Shown here piece by piece: positions 1-8,689 of a stretch of DNA of 64,000 nucleotides. The notes under the pieces are model-generated. The model had not been told where the DNA came from. It saw only the letters and a program-made list of their open reading frames with translations, and made no database searches. Source of the DNA: Zoogloeaceae bacterium (GTDB lineage Bacteria > Pseudomonadota > Gammaproteobacteria > Burkholderiales > Rhodocyclaceae); assembly GCA_024235635.1 (NCBI GenBank), contig JACKMA010000002.1, forward strand, positions 372,001 to 436,000, written 5' to 3'. Each line of letters opens with the position of its first letter. Positions within the stretch are counted from its first letter, which is position 1. Made by a program: the position numbers and the translations under genes.

Positions 1-1
1 T

Positions 2-1067
2 TGCCGTCACAAGCAGGGCAACAAGTCGACGTTCACGTGTCCCTTCCACGGCTGGACCTTCAACAACAAGGGCAAGCTGCTGAAAGTCAAGGATCAGGTC
101 GACGACGCTGGATATCCGGAGACCTTCAACTGCGACGGCAGTCACAACCTGGTCAAGATCGGGGCCTTCGAGAATTATCGCGGCTTCCTGTTCGGCAGCA
201 TCAATCCTGATGTCATTCCGCTGACCGAATATCTCGGTGAGACCACCAAGATCATCGACATGATCGTCGACCAGGCACCCGAGGGGCTGGAGGTGCTGCG
301 GGGGGCATCCACCTACTAACTACGACGGCAACTGGAAAGTGCAGGCGGAGAACGGCGCCGACGGCTATCACGTGACCGCCACCCACTGGAATTATGCCGC
401 GACGATCCATCACCGCAAATCCGGCGGCAAGGACAGCATCAAGGCGATGGATGCCGGTGCCTGGGCCAAAAAGGGGGGCGGCTCGTATGGATTCGAGCAT
501 GGCCATCTGCTGTTGTGGACCAACTGGGACAACCCGGAAGATCGACCCAACTGGGACAAGCGCGACGAGTGGGCGAAGCAGTTCGGCGACGAGACCGCCG
601 ACTGGATGGTCAAGCGCTCGCGAAATCTTTGCCTGTATCCGAACGTGTATCTGATGGACCAGTTCAGTTCGCAGATCCGGGTATTTCGCCCGATTTCGGT
701 GAATCGGACCGAGGTCACCATCTACTGCATCGCGCCGGTCGGCGAATCCGCCCAGGCGCGCGCCCATCGGCTGCGCCAGTACGAAGATTTCTTCAATGCA
801 ACGGGCATGGCGACGCCGGACGATCTCGAGGAATTCCGTGCCTGCCAGGAAGGCTTTGCGGCCCGTGCCGTGAAATGGAACGAGATGAACCGGGGTGCGA
901 CCCACTGGATCGATGGACCCGATGACACGGCCAACCTGATCGGACTCAAGCCCAAGCTCAGCGGCATCAAGACCGAGGACGAAGGGCTCTACGTCGTCCA
1001 GCACGAGGCATGGCTGGAACGGATGAAGCAGGCGATCGAGGCCGAAAAAGCAAACGGAGGTGCGTGA
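2..1067 (+). pseudogene. benA: Benzoate/toluate 1,2-dioxygenase large subunit (5' partial, frameshifted)
   Basis: Large (alpha) subunit of a Rieske ring-hydroxylating dioxygenase that converts benzoate-type substrates to the cis-dihydrodiol. The window opens inside the Rieske domain: C-R-H at codons 1-3 and CPFHGW shortly after are the two cluster-binding motifs. The catalytic part resumes as [19 protein letters not shown], with the mononuclear iron histidines (GYHV and ATHWNY region) visible. The two halves lie in different frames: frame 2 stops at TAA 317-319 right after ASTY, and frame 3 continues from about 318. One extra base near 317 explains this, either a real mutation or a sequencing error. 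benB starts on the overlapping ATGA at 1067. Family assignment rests on the benABC order; anthranilate or toluate dioxygenase is possible. Confidence 0.85.
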
Positions 1068-1552
1068 TGCTGAACTACGAGGGGATTCAGGACTTTCTGT
1101 TCAAGGAGGCGCGTGCCCAGTCCGAGCGGCGCTGGGAGGATTGGCTCGCGTTCTATTCGGAAGACGTCGAGTACCACATGCCGTCGTGGGCCGACGACGA
1201 CACGCCGACGACCGATCCGCTGCGGGAAGTGTCGTTGATCTACTACCCGAACCGGCAGGGGCTGGAGGATCGCGTGTTCCGGATCGAGACCGACCGATCG
1301 AGCGCGACTATTCCCGATACGCGTTACAACCGCACGATCTCCAACGTCGAGATCCTGTCCCGGACCGACGCGTCGGTCGAGGTGTGCTTCAACTGGACGA
1401 CGCATACCTATCGCTACCACACGACGGACGTCTATTTCGGGGTGTCGCGCTACACCCTGGACACCAGCGGTGAAAAGCCGCTGATTACCAAGAAGCACGT
1501 GCTGCTGAAGAACGATTACATCCATCACGTGCTCGACGTCTACCAGGTCTAG
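1067..1552 (+). CDS. benB: Benzoate/toluate 1,2-dioxygenase small subunit
   Basis: Beta subunit (161 aa) of the ring-hydroxylating dioxygenase. It is a structural partner of the alpha subunit in the hexameric oxygenase and carries no cofactor. The start MLNYEGIQDFLFKEAR is chosen because it overlaps the benA stop (ATGA) and follows a GGAGG at 1056-1060; a longer reading from 1010 would run far into benA. The family signature is visible: W-E-D-W near the N-terminus, YHMPSW, the NRTISNVEI segment and the KKHVLLKNDYIHHVLDVYQV end. Length fits the 160-165 aa usual for BenB/XylY. It is co-transcribed with benA and benC, with only 12 bases to benC. Confidence 0.93.
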   Translation: MLNYEGIQDFLFKEARAQSERRWEDWLAFYSEDVEYHMPSWADDDTPTTDPLREVSLIYYPNRQGLEDRVFRIETDRSSATIPDTRYNRTISNVEILSRTDASVEVCFNWTTHTYRYHTTDVYFGVSRYTLDTSGEKPLITKKHVLLKNDYIHHVLDVYQV

Positions 1553-1564
1553 GGGTGCAGCGAG

Positions 1565-2581
1565 ATGTCCTATAACGTTGCACTGCAGTTCGAGGACGGC
1601 GTCACGCGCATCATTTCGTGCTCGGACAACGAACTCGTCTCCGACGCGGCCTATCGGGCGAAGATCAATATTCCGCTCGATTGCAGGGACGGCGCCTGCG
1701 GCACGTGCAAGTGTTTCTGCGAAAGCGGCAGCTACGAGCAGGGGTTCTATATCGAGGACGCGCTGACCGACGAAGAGGCCGACAAGGGTTTCGTGCTGTC
1801 GTGTCAGATGAAGCCCAAATCGGACTGCGTCGTTCGCGTGCCGGCATCGTCCCACGCCTGCAAGACCCAGGTGGCCTCCTACGAAGCGACGCTGACCAAG
1901 CTCTCGCGCGATTCGTCGACCACCGTGGTGTTTTCCATGCACGCCAAGGAACCGATGAATTTTCTGCCGGGCCAGTACGTCAATATCAAGGTGCCGGGAA
2001 CCGAGCAATCGCGCTCGTATTCATTCAGTTCGGCGCCCGGGCACACGGATCTGGATTTTCTGATCCGCGACGTTCCGAACGGCCTGATGAGTGCCTACAT
2101 GCGCGAAAAGGCCGAGGTCGGCGAATCGTTCAGCTTCGAGGGGCCGTACGGAACCTTCTACCTCCGCCCGACCATCCGCCCGATCCTGATGTTGGCGGGC
2201 GGGACGGGACTGGCCCCGTTCCTGTCGATGCTGCGGTGGATTCAGGACAACCGCACGGACCAGCCGATCCTGCTCGCCTACGGCGTGAATACGACCGAGG
2301 ACCTGGTCGAACTGGAACTCCTCGAGACCTTGAAGAAGGGCATTTCGGAATTCGACTATTTCACGGTGGTCGTCGATCCGGAGAGCGGGCACCCCAGGAC
2401 CGGATACGTCACGGATCATCTGTCGGCCGAGCACCTGCACGACGGCGAGGTCGATGTCTATCTGTGCGGTCCTCCTGCAATGGTTGAGGCGGTTCGCGGC
2501 TGGTTCAAGAACCTCGGATCGGAGCCTCGCAACTTCCTGTTCGAGAAATTCACTTCAACCAACGAGGCGACGCCGGAATGA
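1565..2581 (+). CDS. benC: Benzoate/toluate 1,2-dioxygenase electron-transfer component
   Basis: NADH:ferredoxin reductase (338 aa) that passes electrons from NADH through FAD and a [2Fe-2S] cluster to the Rieske centre of the oxygenase. Domain order: plant-type ferredoxin at about residues 1-95 with ligands in CRDGACGTCKCFC and the distal LSCQM; FAD-binding barrel about 105-200 with RSYSFSS; NAD-binding domain about 205-335 with GGTGLAPFLSML and a C-terminal FEKFTS. This fusion and length are typical of BenC/XylZ. It follows benB by 12 bases and overlaps benD by the ATGA at 2578, so the four genes form one operon. Confidence 0.95.
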   Translation: MSYNVALQFEDGVTRIISCSDNELVSDAAYRAKINIPLDCRDGACGTCKCFCESGSYEQGFYIEDALTDEEADKGFVLSCQMKPKSDCVVRVPASSHACKTQVASYEATLTKLSRDSSTTVVFSMHAKEPMNFLPGQYVNIKVPGTEQSRSYSFSSAPGHTDLDFLIRDVPNGLMSAYMREKAEVGESFSFEGPYGTFYLRPTIRPILMLAGGTGLAPFLSMLRWIQDNRTDQPILLAYGVNTTEDLVELELLETLKKGISEFDYFTVVVDPESGHPRTGYVTDHLSAEHLHDGEVDVYLCGPPAMVEAVRGWFKNLGSEPRNFLFEKFTSTNEATPE

Positions 2582-3084
2582 GCGCACGCAATCGCTTCGC
2601 AAAGAAGGTGGTGATCATCACCGGCGCAGCGCAGGGCATCGGGCGTGGCGTCGCTCTGGCGGTGGCCGCCGAGGGCGGCAAGGTCCTTGCCGTCGATCGC
2701 TCGCCGCTGGTGCACGAGGTGGTGAGCGAAATCGTTGCCGCCGGGCAGACAGCGGTCGCATTCGAAGCCGACCTGGAGCAGTTCGACGGCGCCGAGGCCG
2801 CGGTGGCGGAGGCTCTCAAGTGCTTCAAGCGGGTCGACGTGCTGATCAACAACGTTGGCGGGACGATCTGGACCAAGCCCTTCGAGCAGTACGGCATCGA
2901 TGAGATCGAGAAGGAGATTCGTCGCTCGCTGTTCCCGACCCTGTGGTGTTGCCGGGCGGTCCTGCCGGCGATGGTCAAGCGCAAGCAGGGCACCATCGTC
3001 AATGTCTCGTCAATCGCCACCCGCAGCATCCATCGGGTGCCGTATGCGGCGGCCAAGGGCGGCGTCAATGCGCTGACTGTCCGT
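2578..3084 (+). pseudogene. benD: Benzoate cis-diol dehydrogenase, 3'-truncated by IS21
   Basis: Short-chain dehydrogenase that would rearomatise the benzoate cis-diol to catechol. Visible are the cofactor motif GAAQGIGRG, NNVGGTIW, the catalytic serine region NVSSIA and the YxxxK site in PYAAAKGG. After GGVNALT (about residue 169) the reading runs into IS21 sequence and stops within about 12 codons, while family members are about 255-265 aa. The lost C-terminal third carries substrate-binding helices and the dimer interface, so the product is probably inactive. The missing 3' end is not found on the other side of the element, so this is more than a simple insertion. Confidence 0.88.
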
Positions 3085-3085
3085 T

Positions 3086-3129
3086 GGCGCCGAAACTTGA
3101 CCACCTGTTTGCGTTGAATTTTGACCAGG
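3086..3129 (+). repeat. IS21 left terminal repeats
   Basis: GGCGCCGAAACTTGACCA at the outer end and GAATTTTGACCAGG further in. Both match, inverted, the sequences at the other end of the element (5600-5653). Multiple short terminal repeats are usual for transposase binding in the IS21 family. Confidence 0.75.
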
Positions 3130-3241
3130 GGCCGATAGCCGCGTGTCATTGAGCGGCTGTGGATAAGTTTAGCGAAGGAGGTGCGCGCGGGGAAGCGGCG
3201 AAGGGGCGTAGCCCGAAGCCGCTTCCCGCGCGCGGCGCCGA

Positions 3242-4060
3242 TCAGAAGGGTGCGGCTTCTGTGGTCGTGGGTGCGGTCGCCGAGGCCCCAGATTTTCTAC
3301 TTTGCTCCCTCGCCTTCACCCTTGCCTTCGCCGTCTGGCTGCTCTGCCGGTAACGGAACGACTCGTTGCCTGTCTCGACGATGTGGCAGTGGTGCGTGAG
3401 CCGGTCGAGCAGCGCCGTGGTCATCTTGGCGTCGCCGAACACGGCGGGCCATTCGGCGAAGCTGAGATTCGTCGTAATGGCCACGCTGGTGCGCTCGTAG
3501 AGCTTCGAGAGCAGGTGGAAGAGCAAGGCCCCGCCGGCCTGGCTGAACGGCAGATAGCCCAGTTCGTCGAGCACGACCAGGTCGACGTGCATCAGCCGCT
3601 CGGCGATCCGTCCATGCTTGCCGGCCGCCTTCTCGAGTTCGAGCTGGTTGACCAGATCGACGGTCGAATGGAAGCGAACCCGCTTGCCGTGGCGGGTGAT
3701 GGCGTCGACGCCCAAGGCGGTCGCGAGGTGCGTTTTCCCCGATCCAGTGCCGCCGACGAAGACGACGTTGGCCGCCGCGTCGATGAACTGGGCGCTGGCA
3801 AGTTCGCGGATGAGCTTCTCATCGACCCGTGATTGGCCGAAGTCGAAGCCGCCGAGATCCCGAGGAACCGGGAAGCGGGCGGCGCTCATCTGGTAGCGGA
3901 TCGAACGCACGTGCCGGTCGGTGACTTCCGATTCGAGCAGGCACTCGATCACCCGGGCCGCGCTCTGCAGACCGACGCCACCTTGGGCCATCAGTTCCTC
4001 GTAGCGCTGCGCCATGCCGTGCAGGCGCAGCGATTTCAGTTGGGAGACGATCTCAGTCAT
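3242..4060 (-). CDS. istB: IS21 helper ATPase IstB
   Basis: Transposition helper ATPase (272 aa), DnaA/DnaC-like AAA+ fold, which assembles on target DNA and activates the IstA transposase. Visible are the N-terminal [20 protein letters not shown] segment typical of IstB, Walker [12 protein letters not shown] (about 103-113), Walker [12 protein letters not shown], and an [10 protein letters not shown] sensor segment. Length is slightly above the usual 250-260 aa because of a charged C-terminal tail. The gene is intact and overlaps the end of istA, implying translational coupling. Confidence 0.95.
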   Translation of the reverse strand: MTEIVSQLKSLRLHGMAQRYEELMAQGGVGLQSAARVIECLLESEVTDRHVRSIRYQMSAARFPVPRDLGGFDFGQSRVDEKLIRELASAQFIDAAANVVFVGGTGSGKTHLATALGVDAITRHGKRVRFHSTVDLVNQLELEKAAGKHGRIAERLMHVDLVVLDELGYLPFSQAGGALLFHLLSKLYERTSVAITTNLSFAEWPAVFGDAKMTTALLDRLTHHCHIVETGNESFRYRQSSQTAKARVKAREQSRKSGASATAPTTTEAAPF

Positions 4061-5556
4061 GCTCGGTCTCCGCGTTCAGCCGGTCGTAGCGGGCCGTGTC
4101 GGCCAGGGGTTCCTCGTCGAGGGCGAGCTTCGTTTCGACCCTGGACGGCGAAGCCGCCTCGCCCAGCCGGGAGAGCACGTTGCGCACGTGCTCGGCACTG
4201 ACACGGGCCGGCATCGAGGATCAGTTCGACGGCGACCAGCACCGCTTCGAGGCCGTGGCGTGGCACGCAGGCGAGTACGTCGGCCATCAGCCGGTCGCCG
4301 CCCGGGCGGCGCACCAGCAAGCTGCGCAGGCGCTGCAGCGCCTCGGGCATGTCGGCGAACGGCGCACCGTTTCGCAAGGCGCCGGGTTTGCGCTCGACCA
4401 GGTCGATGTAGTGGCGCCAGTCGTAGCAGACTTCGCCGCGCTCGAAACTGCGCTCGTGCCTGGCCACCAGTCCTTCGTCGTCGTGGGCCTCGATCCGGTC
4501 GGGATAGATGTGGATGCTCAGCTTGCCGTTGGCGAAGCGGCTCGGCACCGAGTACTTGTTGCGCTCGACGCCGACCAGGCAGGTGCTCGACACCGGCGTG
4601 ATCGCCTCGACGTAGCCGTCGAAGGCCGGCAGCATCGGTAACAAGGCGTCGCGCTCGATGGTCAGGGCGTCGGCCACCGTCAGGTGCTCCGCGCCCGGAT
4701 AGCGCAGCTCGGACCACAGCGTCCGGCAGCGCTGGTCGAGCCAGACGTTCAACTCCGCGAAGCTGCCGATGCGCTGTTGGGGGCGTCCTGCCAGACACGG
4801 CGACGGCTGTCCTGAACGTTCTTCTCGACGATCCCTTCTCCCAGCCCGACGCGACGTTGCAGAACTCCGGGTCGAACAGATAATGGGCCGCCATCGCGGC
4901 GAAGCGGGTGTTCACGATCCGACGCTTGCCGACGCCGACCTTGTCGACGGCGGTGCGCATGTTGTCGTAGATGCCGCGCCGGGCGATGCCGCCGAAGGCC
5001 CGGAAGGCGCGCGCGTATGGGCATCGAACAACATCTCGTGGCTCTGCGTCGGGTAGGCGGACAGGTGGAACGCGCGGCTCGCACACAGCTTGGTGTGGGC
5101 GAGCATGACCTTGCGGTGGAAGCCGCCGATTACCAGCGTCTCCTCGCTCCAGTCGAACTGGAAGGCTTCGCCGAACTCGAAGGCGAGCGGCACGAACGCG
5201 CTCTTTGCCGGCTTGCCGCCCTCGGCTCGCCAGCGTCGGACGAACTCGGCGACCCGGGTGTAGCTGCCGTTGAAACCCAGCGTCTTCAACTCAGCGTGCA
5301 ACGCCAGGGCGGTACGTCGCTCCCGCCGGGGACGGCGGGCATCGGCTTCGAGCCATTGACGAAGCCGCGCTTCGAACGGCGCCAGCACCGTCGGCTGTGG
5401 CTTCCTGCGGTACTTCGGCTCCGTGCCCTCCGCGCTGTTCAGCCAACGCCTGACGGTGTTCCTGGCCAATCCAGTGCGACGGCAGATCTCGCAGATCGAC
5501 AGCCCGTCGCGAAGCTTCAGGCGCCGAATCTTGCCCAGCATGTTCATGGTGATCAT
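4057..5556 (-). pseudogene. istA: IS21 transposase IstA, interrupted by several frameshifts
   Basis: DDE transposase in at least four frame segments. The N-terminal part (5556 to about 5020) has a helix-turn-helix (LSICEICRRTGLARNTVRRW) and the start of the catalytic core (FQFDWSEETLVI). It continues in another frame as AFGGIARRGIYDNMRTAVDKV, in a third as IVEKNVQDSRRRVWQDA, and in a fourth as LNVWLDQRCRTLWSELRY through the C-terminal DNA-binding part. A final shift near 4206 restores a natural end overlapping istB. The switches fall near 5015, 4833, 4787 and 4208, at CG repeats or G/C homopolymers. As written it cannot give full-length transposase; sequencing error is an alternative. Confidence 0.85.
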
Positions 5557-5599
5557 CCTCGATATGCCTGCTCAAAAGATGAGCAGACGAGTGAATCAC

Positions 5600-5653
5600 C
5601 CTGGTCAATTTTCAGCGCAAATCACCACCCAAAACTGGTCAATTTTCGGCGCC
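5600..5653 (-). repeat. IS21 right terminal repeats
   Basis: On the minus strand this reads GGCGCCGAAAATTGACCA, then about 20 bases later GAAAATTGACCAGG, mirroring the left end at 3086-3129. It lies about 45 bases upstream of the istA start, so the istA promoter probably sits within or next to it. Confidence 0.75.
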
Positions 5654-5654
5654 T

Positions 5655-6076
5655 AGCAACAGCTGGGCTTCTACACCACCGAGCGCGTGCTGATGGAAGA
5701 CGGCAACAGCAGCCTGGCGATCTTCATGTCGTGCTCCAACAAGGCGCACGATATCGCCTTCGTGATGCATCCGGAACCGGGCAAGCTGCACCACGTGTCC
5801 TTCCTGCTGGAGAGCTGGGAGCAGGTGCTGAAGGCGGCCGACATCATGTCGATGAACCGGGTCTCGATCGACATCGGGCCGACGCGCCACGGCATCACGC
5901 GGGGCACCACGATCTACGCCTTCGATCCGAGCGGAAACCGCTTCGAAACCTTTGCCGGCGGATATCAGACCTATCCGGACAACCACCCGATCACCTGGAC
6001 CTTCGATCAGGTGGGACCGGCGATCTTCTATCACGACCGCACGCTCAACGAGCGTTTCCTCTCGGTCGTGAGCTGA
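5655..6076 (+). pseudogene. Catechol 2,3-dioxygenase, C-terminal remnant
   Basis: The C-terminal ~140 residues of an extradiol dioxygenase, beginning in frame at [15 protein letters not shown] directly at the IS21 end. It keeps the iron ligand histidine in KLHHVSF, the second-shell and glutamate region [13 protein letters not shown], and the NERFLSVVS terminus. The N-terminal domain and first half of the catalytic domain, including the first iron histidine, are missing. It is a near but not identical relative of the intact copy at 6264: ITRG versus VTRG, DNHP versus DQQP and others. It is therefore a paralogue rather than the missing half of that gene. Confidence 0.88.
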
Positions 6077-6263
6077 CGGTCGGCCGCGCCCCGTCGCGCG
6101 GCCCGGGCTTTCGTTCCCGACAGAGAGACGAGGTGCCGGACGCGGATGGTCCGCGGATGGCACCCAGGCACCCGACACACGGCGGTCGCCCCGGCCGACC
6201 GCAGACAATGACAGAGGGTGGTCACCGCCGCCGGGCGGAATGGATACTGGGAAGGAGACCAAC

Positions 6264-7190
6264 ATGGCAGTCACAGGCGTTCTGCGCCCCGGCCACTTTC
6301 AGATGCGGGTGCTAGACCTGCAGCAGGCCGTCGATTTCTACACCAACGTGATCGGGCTCAAGGAGACCGGCCGCGATAAGCAGGGTCGGGTCTATTTCAA
6401 GACCCAGGACGAACGCGATCACAACAGCTTCGTGATCCGCGAGGCGGACCGGGCCGGCATCGATTTCTTCGGCTTCAAGGTCCGGGACGCGGCCACTCTC
6501 GATCGCCTCGAGGCCGACCTCAAGGCCTACGGCCTGCAAACCGAGCGCATTGCCGCCGGTGACATGCTGGAGACCGGCGAGCGGGTGCGCTTCAGGTTGC
6601 CGACCGGCCACGACATCGAGCTTTACGCAGTAAAGACCGATGTCGGCAACGGCATGCCCTACGTCAATCCGGAAGTCTTCGTGCCCGATGCCAAGGGCAT
6701 CAACCCGGTGCGGATGGACCACTGCCTGCTGTACGGTCCGAACATCGAAGAGGCGCAAAAGATCTTCGAGCAGGTGCTCGGCTTCTACCTCGTCGAGCGC
6801 GTGCTGATGGACGACGGCGAGACCGATCTGGCGATCTGGCTGTCGTGCTCGAACAAAGCGCACGACATCGCCTTCGTCCGCCATCCGGAGCCGGGCAAGC
6901 TGCACCACGTGTCCTTCCTGCTGGAGAGCTGGGAGCAGGTGCTGAAGGCGGCCGACATCATGTCGATGAACCGGGTGTCGATCGATATCGGGCCGACCCG
7001 TCACGGCGTCACGCGCGGCACCACGATCTATGCCTTCGACCCGTCCGGCAACCGCTTCGAGACCTTCTGCGGCGGCTATCAGACCTACCCGGACCAACAG
7101 CCGATCACCTGGACCTTCGATCAGGTCGGGCCGGCCGTCTTCTACCACGATCGCAAGTTGAACGAGCGCTTCCTCAGCGTCGTCAGCTGA
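6264..7190 (+). CDS. xylE: Catechol 2,3-dioxygenase
   Basis: Extradiol (meta) ring-cleavage enzyme converting catechol to 2-hydroxymuconic semialdehyde with O2 at an Fe(II) centre. The 308 aa length matches XylE/DmpB (about 307). Two vicinal-oxygen-chelate domains are visible, the second catalytic: His in VRMDHCLLYG, His in [12 protein letters not shown] and Glu in GNRFETFCGG, plus the conserved Tyr/His of IGPTRHGVTRG. The start is the ATG after GAAGGAGACC (6249-6258); an upstream in-frame start at 6240 lacks this spacing. The gene stands alone between the truncated paralogue and the leftward gene at 7210, so it probably has its own promoter in 6077-6250. Confidence 0.95.
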   Translation: MAVTGVLRPGHFQMRVLDLQQAVDFYTNVIGLKETGRDKQGRVYFKTQDERDHNSFVIREADRAGIDFFGFKVRDAATLDRLEADLKAYGLQTERIAAGDMLETGERVRFRLPTGHDIELYAVKTDVGNGMPYVNPEVFVPDAKGINPVRMDHCLLYGPNIEEAQKIFEQVLGFYLVERVLMDDGETDLAIWLSCSNKAHDIAFVRHPEPGKLHHVSFLLESWEQVLKAADIMSMNRVSIDIGPTRHGVTRGTTIYAFDPSGNRFETFCGGYQTYPDQQPITWTFDQVGPAVFYHDRKLNERFLSVVS

Positions 7191-7209
7191 GGACCGCACC
7201 CCGGCGGCG

Positions 7210-7758
7210 TCAGTCGCGCCGGCCGGGGTGCAGGAAAGGTTTCATCAGCCGCACCAGGCGCGGCATCACGACGTAGGTCATGGTCAGCACGATCAGTGCC
7301 GTCAGGATGGCCGTGCGCAACAGGAAGGGCAGGGGTGAGAGCAGCGGCGCGATCAGCCACAGGAACAGCGCTACGGTCGGAAAGATTCCGAGCCAGGTCA
7401 CCAGCGCCATTCTCGCTCGCGACGGCGGGTGCGCCGTCGGCACCGGCGGCGGCACGAACCAGGCTTCCAGGCCGGACAGCATGTGGAACTCCAGCGGCCC
7501 CTCGGCCAACGGCTCGAGCGCTTCGAGCCAGCGCGCCCGCTCGTCCGACTCGTTCCAGCGATCGAGGTCGGCGGTGCTGGCGAACTTTATCGTCACCCGG
7601 TGCTCGTCGCCGGGGGTCAGCGGCGGGGTCAGCTCGGCGCCGAGGAAGCCCGGAAATGCACGGGCGGCATCGAACATCGCCCGTACCACCGCCTCGTAGG
7701 CCTCGGCACAGCCTGCGCGAGCCCGCCGATGGGCGACCCGGACGACCGGATGGCTCAT
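7210..7758 (-). CDS. Antibiotic-biosynthesis-monooxygenase-like domain protein with C-terminal membrane helices
   Basis: 182 aa. Residues about 1-100 resemble the ABM dimeric alpha/beta-barrel fold: MSHPVVRVAHRRARAG start, then EAVVRAMFDAARAFPGFLGAEL and the HRVTIKFASTADLDRWNES segment. Residues about 120-175 hold two hydrophobic helices (MALVTWLGIFPTVALFLWLI and LLRTAILTALIVLTMTYVVM). This ABM-plus-two-helices architecture is a known family of unknown function. The start overlaps the stop of the GntR gene upstream (ATGA), so the two are coupled. Role in catabolism is not known; a quinone or membrane-linked redox role would be speculation. Confidence 0.75.
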   Translation of the reverse strand: MSHPVVRVAHRRARAGCAEAYEAVVRAMFDAARAFPGFLGAELTPPLTPGDEHRVTIKFASTADLDRWNESDERARWLEALEPLAEGPLEFHMLSGLEAWFVPPPVPTAHPPSRARMALVTWLGIFPTVALFLWLIAPLLSPLPFLLRTAILTALIVLTMTYVVMPRLVRLMKPFLHPGRRD

Positions 7759-8531
7759 TCGGTCTCGAGCACTCGCGCGCGGGCACGAGCGACCTTCGTG
7801 AGCTTGGCCGGATCGCCTTCGATCAGCGATGGCGGCAGGCTGCGGATGGCGTCGAGCGTGCGAATGATGTGCTCGGTCAGCACCGCGCAAGCGCGGTCGG
7901 CATCGCGAGCCACCGAAGCCTCGCACAGCTTCACGTGTTCGGCATGGACATCACGCGGGATCGGACTGGTGTGCATCGAAATGCGGCGGTAGCGTTCGGA
8001 CTGGCGATACAGAAGCTGTTGGAAATGGCGAATCCAGCGCGACGGACACGCGCTGATCAGCACCTCGTGGAAGGTCTTGTTGCGCGCCTCCCATTCCTCG
8101 CGGGACGAGCCGACCTTCCAGTCCAGCCGCTCCTCGGCGCGCGACAGACGGTGGAAGGCCGCCATCACCGTACCCTCCCATTCGTCGGTGCCGCGCGCGA
8201 TGGACTGCCGAAGGGCTTCGCATTCGATCAGCACGCGGGTGCGCGTGATGTCCTCGAAATCGGAGAGCGAGATCGGTGCGACGTTGAAGCCGCGCTGGCC
8301 CTGGGCCACCACCAGCGCGTCGGTCATCAGCAATTGCAGGGCTTCCCGCAGGGTGCCCGCACCGACGTCGTAGTGGTTCTTCAGGTGCTCGACACGCAAC
8401 TTCTGTCCGGGCTTGAGGTTGCCCTCGATGATGTCCTTGCGCAGGCGGTGGTAGGCCGCCTCCACCAGAGTCTTGGGCTCGACGGCAGCTTCGCCATCGT
8501 GGCCGTCCTTGCGCAGTGCGGTTTCGCTCAT
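7755..8531 (-). CDS. GntR-family (FadR/FCD type) transcriptional regulator
   Basis: 258 aa regulator. An N-terminal winged helix (about 20-85: LVEAAYHRLRKDIIEGNLKPGQKL, then the recognition segment VGAGTLREALQLLMTDALV) is followed by an all-helical FCD ligand domain (about 95-235) with metal/ligand-type residues in DFEDITRTRVLIEC, HEVLIS and EHVKL...HI. The start MSETALRKDG is preceded by a GAGGA; upstream in-frame ATGs are possible. It is transcribed divergently from the meta-cleavage operon across a 158-base gap holding a strong promoter, so it most likely controls that operon. Ligand unknown; a pathway acid intermediate is plausible. Confidence 0.88.
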   Translation of the reverse strand: MSETALRKDGHDGEAAVEPKTLVEAAYHRLRKDIIEGNLKPGQKLRVEHLKNHYDVGAGTLREALQLLMTDALVVAQGQRGFNVAPISLSDFEDITRTRVLIECEALRQSIARGTDEWEGTVMAAFHRLSRAEERLDWKVGSSREEWEARNKTFHEVLISACPSRWIRHFQQLLYRQSERYRRISMHTSPIPRDVHAEHVKLCEASVARDADRACAVLTEHIIRTLDAIRSLPPSLIEGDPAKLTKVARARARVLETE

Positions 8532-8629
8532 GGCGATCCTCGGGATTCGCGGCATCGATATGCACACGGGTCTTTGGATTCTAGTGAAAGCGATCACGCG
8601 AGGCAAACGATAAATCTCGAGAAAAAGGA

Positions 8630-8658
8630 TTGACGTCGAGAAACATGAAATTTATTGT
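8630..8658 (+). promoter_or_regulatory. Sigma70-like promoter of the meta-cleavage operon
   Basis: TTGACG at 8630-8635, a 17-base spacer, then TATTGT at 8653-8658. This is five of six and four of six matches to consensus with ideal spacing, in an AT-rich patch between the divergent GntR gene and the first gene of the catabolic operon. Transcription would begin near 8665, about 25 bases before the ATG at 8690. An overlapping GntR operator is expected, but I cannot define it with confidence. Confidence 0.6.
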
Positions 8659-8689
8659 ATTTCGCAAGGAGACATCGAGGCGAACGCCC

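Larger units (their letters stand above)
3085..5654 (-). mobile_element. IS21-family insertion sequence (istA/istB)
   Basis: About 2.57 kb element with two leftward genes: istA (broken into several frames) and istB, overlapping by four bases as in IS21 elements. Its ends carry related inverted sequence: GGCGCCGAAA then TTGACCA, and a second TTGACCAGG about 30 bases further in. Exact ends are estimated from these repeats. No target duplication is visible, because the left flank is benD and the right flank is the middle of an unrelated dioxygenase gene. That suggests deletion or recombination between two copies after insertion. Confidence 0.85.

Noticed and set aside
1..210. Reading frame on the + strand at the window start, first base in frame
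   Set aside because: It is the wrong frame of the Rieske dioxygenase gene; the true frame starts at base 2.
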